Source of the DNA: an uncultured Microbacterium sp.
Lineage (GTDB): Bacteria > Actinomycetota > Actinomycetes > Actinomycetales > Microbacteriaceae
Assembly (NCBI GenBank): GCA_947647645.1
Contig: CANSLE010000119.1
Span: 1-7,294, forward strand
Direction: 5' to 3'
Length of the DNA stretch: 7,294 nt
Each line of letters starts with the position of its first letter. Positions within the stretch are counted from its first letter, which is position 1. Both the position numbers and the translations under genes were made by a program. Shown here one piece after another: positions 5,245-7,294 of this stretch. The notes below the pieces were generated by a model that saw only the letters and a program-made list of their open reading frames with translations, searched no databases and was not told the DNA's origin.

Positions 5245-6564
5245 ATGTCCGCGCGCATCGTCGCCCATCGCCTCGACTGGTCAGACCCGGCGGCGGTGTT
5301 CGCCGGCGGCCTCGGCGCCGAGGAGCATTCCTTCTGGCTGGATGCCGGGCCCGACGCCATGAGCGGATTCAGCTGGATGGGCCCCGGCGCGCCGGAGGAA
5401 CGTCCGCCGCACGATCTGCCGCTGGCGACGACCGATGCGGCACACGCGCCGGTCCCCGGCCCGTTCCGGGGCGGCTGGGTCGGCTGGGCGGGCTACGACG
5501 CGGCGGCGGCGATCGGAGGAGCTCCGGCGTGCGTCGTCGACGACGACGGTCCGCAAGACTCGTGGCAGCGCGTGTCCTGGTTCGTCGCCTTCGATCACGC
5601 GTCACGCGGGATGTGGGTGATCGGCCCGGAGGAACTGCTCGGCACGGCGACCGCGGCGGTCGTCCGCTGGGCGCGCGCCGGGCGAGACCGTCGGGCCGCC
5701 GCCCCGCACGAGGCCGTGCAACGGACGGCATCCGCTCGACAGACACCGGCGGAGTACCGTGCGCTCATCGAGAGGTGCCGCGAGGCCATCCGCGCCGGCG
5801 ACGCCTATCAGCTCTGCCTCACGACGCGGTTCACCGTCGCGGCCCCCATGCCGATCGACCCGGTGGCCACCTACCTCGCCCTGCGGGATCGTCTGCCCGC
5901 GCACCACGGCGGCATCATCCGCAACGGCACCACGGCCCTCCTCAGCGCGAGTCCGGAGCGCTTCCTCGAGGTCGGCGACGGCTCCGTGCGCACCCGCCCG
6001 ATCAAGGGGACGCGACCACGCGGCCGCGACGCCCACGACGACGACGCGCTCCGACGGGGGCTTCAGGAGAGCGTGAAGGAACGCGCGGAGAACGTCATGA
6101 TCGTCGACCTCATGCGCAACGACCTGCAACGGGTCTGCGCGCCGGGGACGGTCGTCGCGGAACGGCTGCTCGACGTCGAGTCGTACTCCGCCGTGCACCA
6201 GCTCGTGAGCACCGTCGCCGGGCGGCTCACTCCGGGAACGACGCTCGGCGACCTCCTCGACGCGGCCTTCCCGGCGGGCAGCATGACGGGTGCGCCGAAG
6301 CTGTCGGCCATGGCCATCCTCAACGGGCTCGAGAAAGGCCCCCGCGGCCTCTACGCCGGCTGTTTCGGCTGGGTGGGCACCGACGGACGCGCCGATCTCG
6401 CCATGACCATCCGGTCGATCGTCGTGCGCGCCGACGCCGCCTACGTCGGCGCCGGCGGCGGCATCACCTGGCTGTCCGATCCCGACGAGGAGGTCGCCGA
6501 GGTCGGCGTCAAGGCCCGCGGCCCGCTGAGCGTGTTGGGGGCCGAGCTCCCACCGGGATGGTAA
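5245..6564 (+). CDS. pabB: Aminodeoxychorismate synthase component I
   Basis: PabB converts chorismate, with ammonia from a glutaminase partner (PabA), to 4-amino-4-deoxychorismate, the precursor of p-aminobenzoate and folate. The 439-residue protein (E. coli PabB is 453) has a divergent N-terminal half, including GGWVGWAGYD (76-85). The chorismate-binding domain covers about residues 168-432. Key motifs are RPIKGTRPRG (251-260), IVDLMRNDL (286-294), FPAGSMTGAPK (342-352), and GGGITWLSDP with EEVAEVGVKA near the C-terminus. Lys254 in PIKGT is the residue that forms the covalent intermediate in PabB; anthranilate synthase TrpE usually has Ala there (PIAGT). That favours PabB over TrpE. No pabA or pabC lies next to it: the next gene, leuS, starts 70 bases later, and dedA runs divergently. 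The ATG fits a leaderless start. Confidence 0.92.
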   Translation: MSARIVAHRLDWSDPAAVFAGGLGAEEHSFWLDAGPDAMSGFSWMGPGAPEERPPHDLPLATTDAAHAPVPGPFRGGWVGWAGYDAAAAIGGAPACVVDDDGPQDSWQRVSWFVAFDHASRGMWVIGPEELLGTATAAVVRWARAGRDRRAAAPHEAVQRTASARQTPAEYRALIERCREAIRAGDAYQLCLTTRFTVAAPMPIDPVATYLALRDRLPAHHGGIIRNGTTALLSASPERFLEVGDGSVRTRPIKGTRPRGRDAHDDDALRRGLQESVKERAENVMIVDLMRNDLQRVCAPGTVVAERLLDVESYSAVHQLVSTVAGRLTPGTTLGDLLDAAFPAGSMTGAPKLSAMAILNGLEKGPRGLYAGCFGWVGTDGRADLAMTIRSIVVRADAAYVGAGGGITWLSDPDEEVAEVGVKARGPLSVLGAELPPGW

Positions 6565-6575
6565 GGCTGGTCCGC

Positions 6576-6581
6576 TAACCT
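6576..6581 (+). promoter_or_regulatory. -10 element upstream of leuS
   Basis: TAACCT followed by GG matches the same TA-R-S-CTG-R pattern seen before dedA, the SRAP gene and pabB. Transcription would start near A6588, giving a leuS leader of about 47 bases. It lies 11 bases after the pabB stop, so leuS would have its own promoter. No clear -35 is visible. Confidence 0.4.
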
Positions 6582-6585
6582 GGAA

Positions 6586-6605
6586 GGACGCCTTTCAGGC
6601 GTTCC
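6586..6605 (+). other. Hairpin at the predicted 5' end of the leuS mRNA
   Basis: GGACGCC (6586-6592) pairs with GGCGTTCC (6598-6605, one bulged T) around a TTTCA loop. If transcription starts near 6588 this hairpin caps the leuS mRNA; otherwise it could serve as a pabB terminator. The 7-mer CTTTCAG occurs at 6592-6598, overlapping the loop, and again at 6610-6616. Confidence 0.35.
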
Positions 6606-6634
6606 CGAGCTTTCAGATTGGTCTTCGCCTCCCC

Positions 6635-7294
6635 ATGAGCAGCCCCACAGACATCGCCACCGCCGCCGAGAACGGACCGTACGACGTCCACGCCGTGCAG
6701 GAGAAGTGGCAGCGCATCTGGGCCGAGCAGGACCCGTTCCGTGCCGGTGGCCAGGACGACGCGCGACCCCGCAAGTACGTGCTCGCGATGTTCCCGTACC
6801 CCTCGGGCGACCTCCACATGGGGCACGCCGAGAACTACCTCTACTCCGACATCGTGGCGCGCTTCTGGCGTCACCGCGGGTACAACGTGCTCAACCCGAT
6901 CGGCTGGGACAGCTTCGGCCTGCCGGCCGAGAACGCCGCGATCAAGCGTGGCGTCGAGCCGCGCGGCTGGACCTACGGCAATATCGCGCAGCAGCGCTCG
7001 AGCATGCAGCAGTACGGTGTCTCCTTCGACTGGTCCCGTGTGCTGCACACCTCCGACCCCGAGTACTACCGCTGGAACCAGTGGCTCTTCCAGCGGCTCT
7101 ATGAGAAGGGCCTCGCGTACCGCAAGGACGCCCTGGTGAACTGGGACCCGGTCGACCAGACCGTGCTCGCCAACGAGCAGGTCCTGCCGGACGGCACCTC
7201 GGAGCGCAGCGGCGCCGTGGTCGTCAAGAAGAAGCTCACCCAGTGGTTCTTCCGGATCACGGAGTACGCCGACCGCCTGCTCGACGACCTGAAC
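6635..7294 (+). CDS. leuS: Leucyl-tRNA synthetase, N-terminal part (runs off the right edge)
   Basis: LeuRS charges tRNA-Leu with leucine in the cytoplasm. The frame starts at ATG 6635 and stays open for 220 codons to the edge, about a quarter of a normal LeuRS. Class I features are clear: FPYPSGDLHMGHAENY with the HIGH-type HMGH at residues 61-64, then NPIGWDSFGLPAENAAI, and the segment reading QWFFRITEYADRLLDDL at the end. The region where E. coli LeuRS has zinc-binding cysteines (NWC, then a CCWRC cluster) reads NWD (169-171) and GTSERSG (187-193); there is no cysteine in the visible 220 residues. No in-frame ATG, GTG or TTG lies between the pabB stop and 6635. The leader has no evident ribosome-binding site close to the ATG (CGCCTCCCC precedes it). 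The rest of the catalytic core, the KMSKS motif, editing domain and anticodon domain are beyond the window. Confidence 0.97.
   Translation, partial: MSSPTDIATAAENGPYDVHAVQEKWQRIWAEQDPFRAGGQDDARPRKYVLAMFPYPSGDLHMGHAENYLYSDIVARFWRHRGYNVLNPIGWDSFGLPAENAAIKRGVEPRGWTYGNIAQQRSSMQQYGVSFDWSRVLHTSDPEYYRWNQWLFQRLYEKGLAYRKDALVNWDPVDQTVLANEQVLPDGTSERSGAVVVKKKLTQWFFRITEYADRLLDDLN

Noticed and set aside
6618..6638. A six-residue TTG-started open frame overlapping the leuS ATG (ATGA) as a leader peptide
   Set aside because: It has no suitably spaced ribosome-binding site, no leucine codon run, and uses a rare start; chance is the simpler explanation.

Overview
The window is gene-dense, very GC-rich DNA with G/C-ending codons. 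The protein sequences look like a high-GC actinobacterium, most plausibly Microbacterium or another member of the Microbacteriaceae. That placement rests on GC content, actinobacterial promoter style and familiar protein sequences; no database search was possible.

Layout, left to right. (1) At 3-404 (+) a riboflavin kinase domain is cut by the left edge. (2) A 292-base gene-free stretch (405-696) holds several inverted repeats and the likely control region of the next gene. (3) At 697-2628 (+) lies a complete one-chain PTS permease with domain order EIIC-EIIB-EIIA, closest to N-acetylglucosamine permeases (NagE). A strong GC hairpin at 2647-2675 separates it from the genes running the other way. 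(4) A tight three-gene block on the minus strand is transcribed from about 5161 down to 2683: a DedA/VTT membrane protein, an App1/DUF2183 HAD-type phosphatase, and a SOS-response-associated (SRAP/HMCES) protein, with gaps of 4 and 9 bases. (5) An 83-base divergent promoter region (5162-5244) is followed by pabB (5245-6564, +), aminodeoxychorismate synthase component I. (6) leuS (6635 to the right edge, +) encodes leucyl-tRNA synthetase; its first 220 codons are present.

Functionally these are mostly housekeeping or metabolic neighbours: flavin phosphorylation, amino-sugar uptake, membrane lipid handling, abasic-site protection, folate precursor synthesis and tRNA charging. The only pairing that suggests a joint role is the DedA-type lipid transporter with the App1-type (putative lipid) phosphatase.

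I do not see a clearly undescribed system. The most notable structure is at promoter level. A recurring TA-R-S-CTG-R element stands exactly six bases before the start codons of dedA, the SRAP gene and pabB, and about 54 bases before leuS. This is the arrangement expected for leaderless mRNAs, and for the SRAP gene the element contains the stop codon of the gene before it. Other items worth a look are the riboflavin kinase that lacks the linker of bifunctional RibF, an Arg-to-His change at an essential DedA position, and the cysteine-free zinc-domain region of LeuRS.
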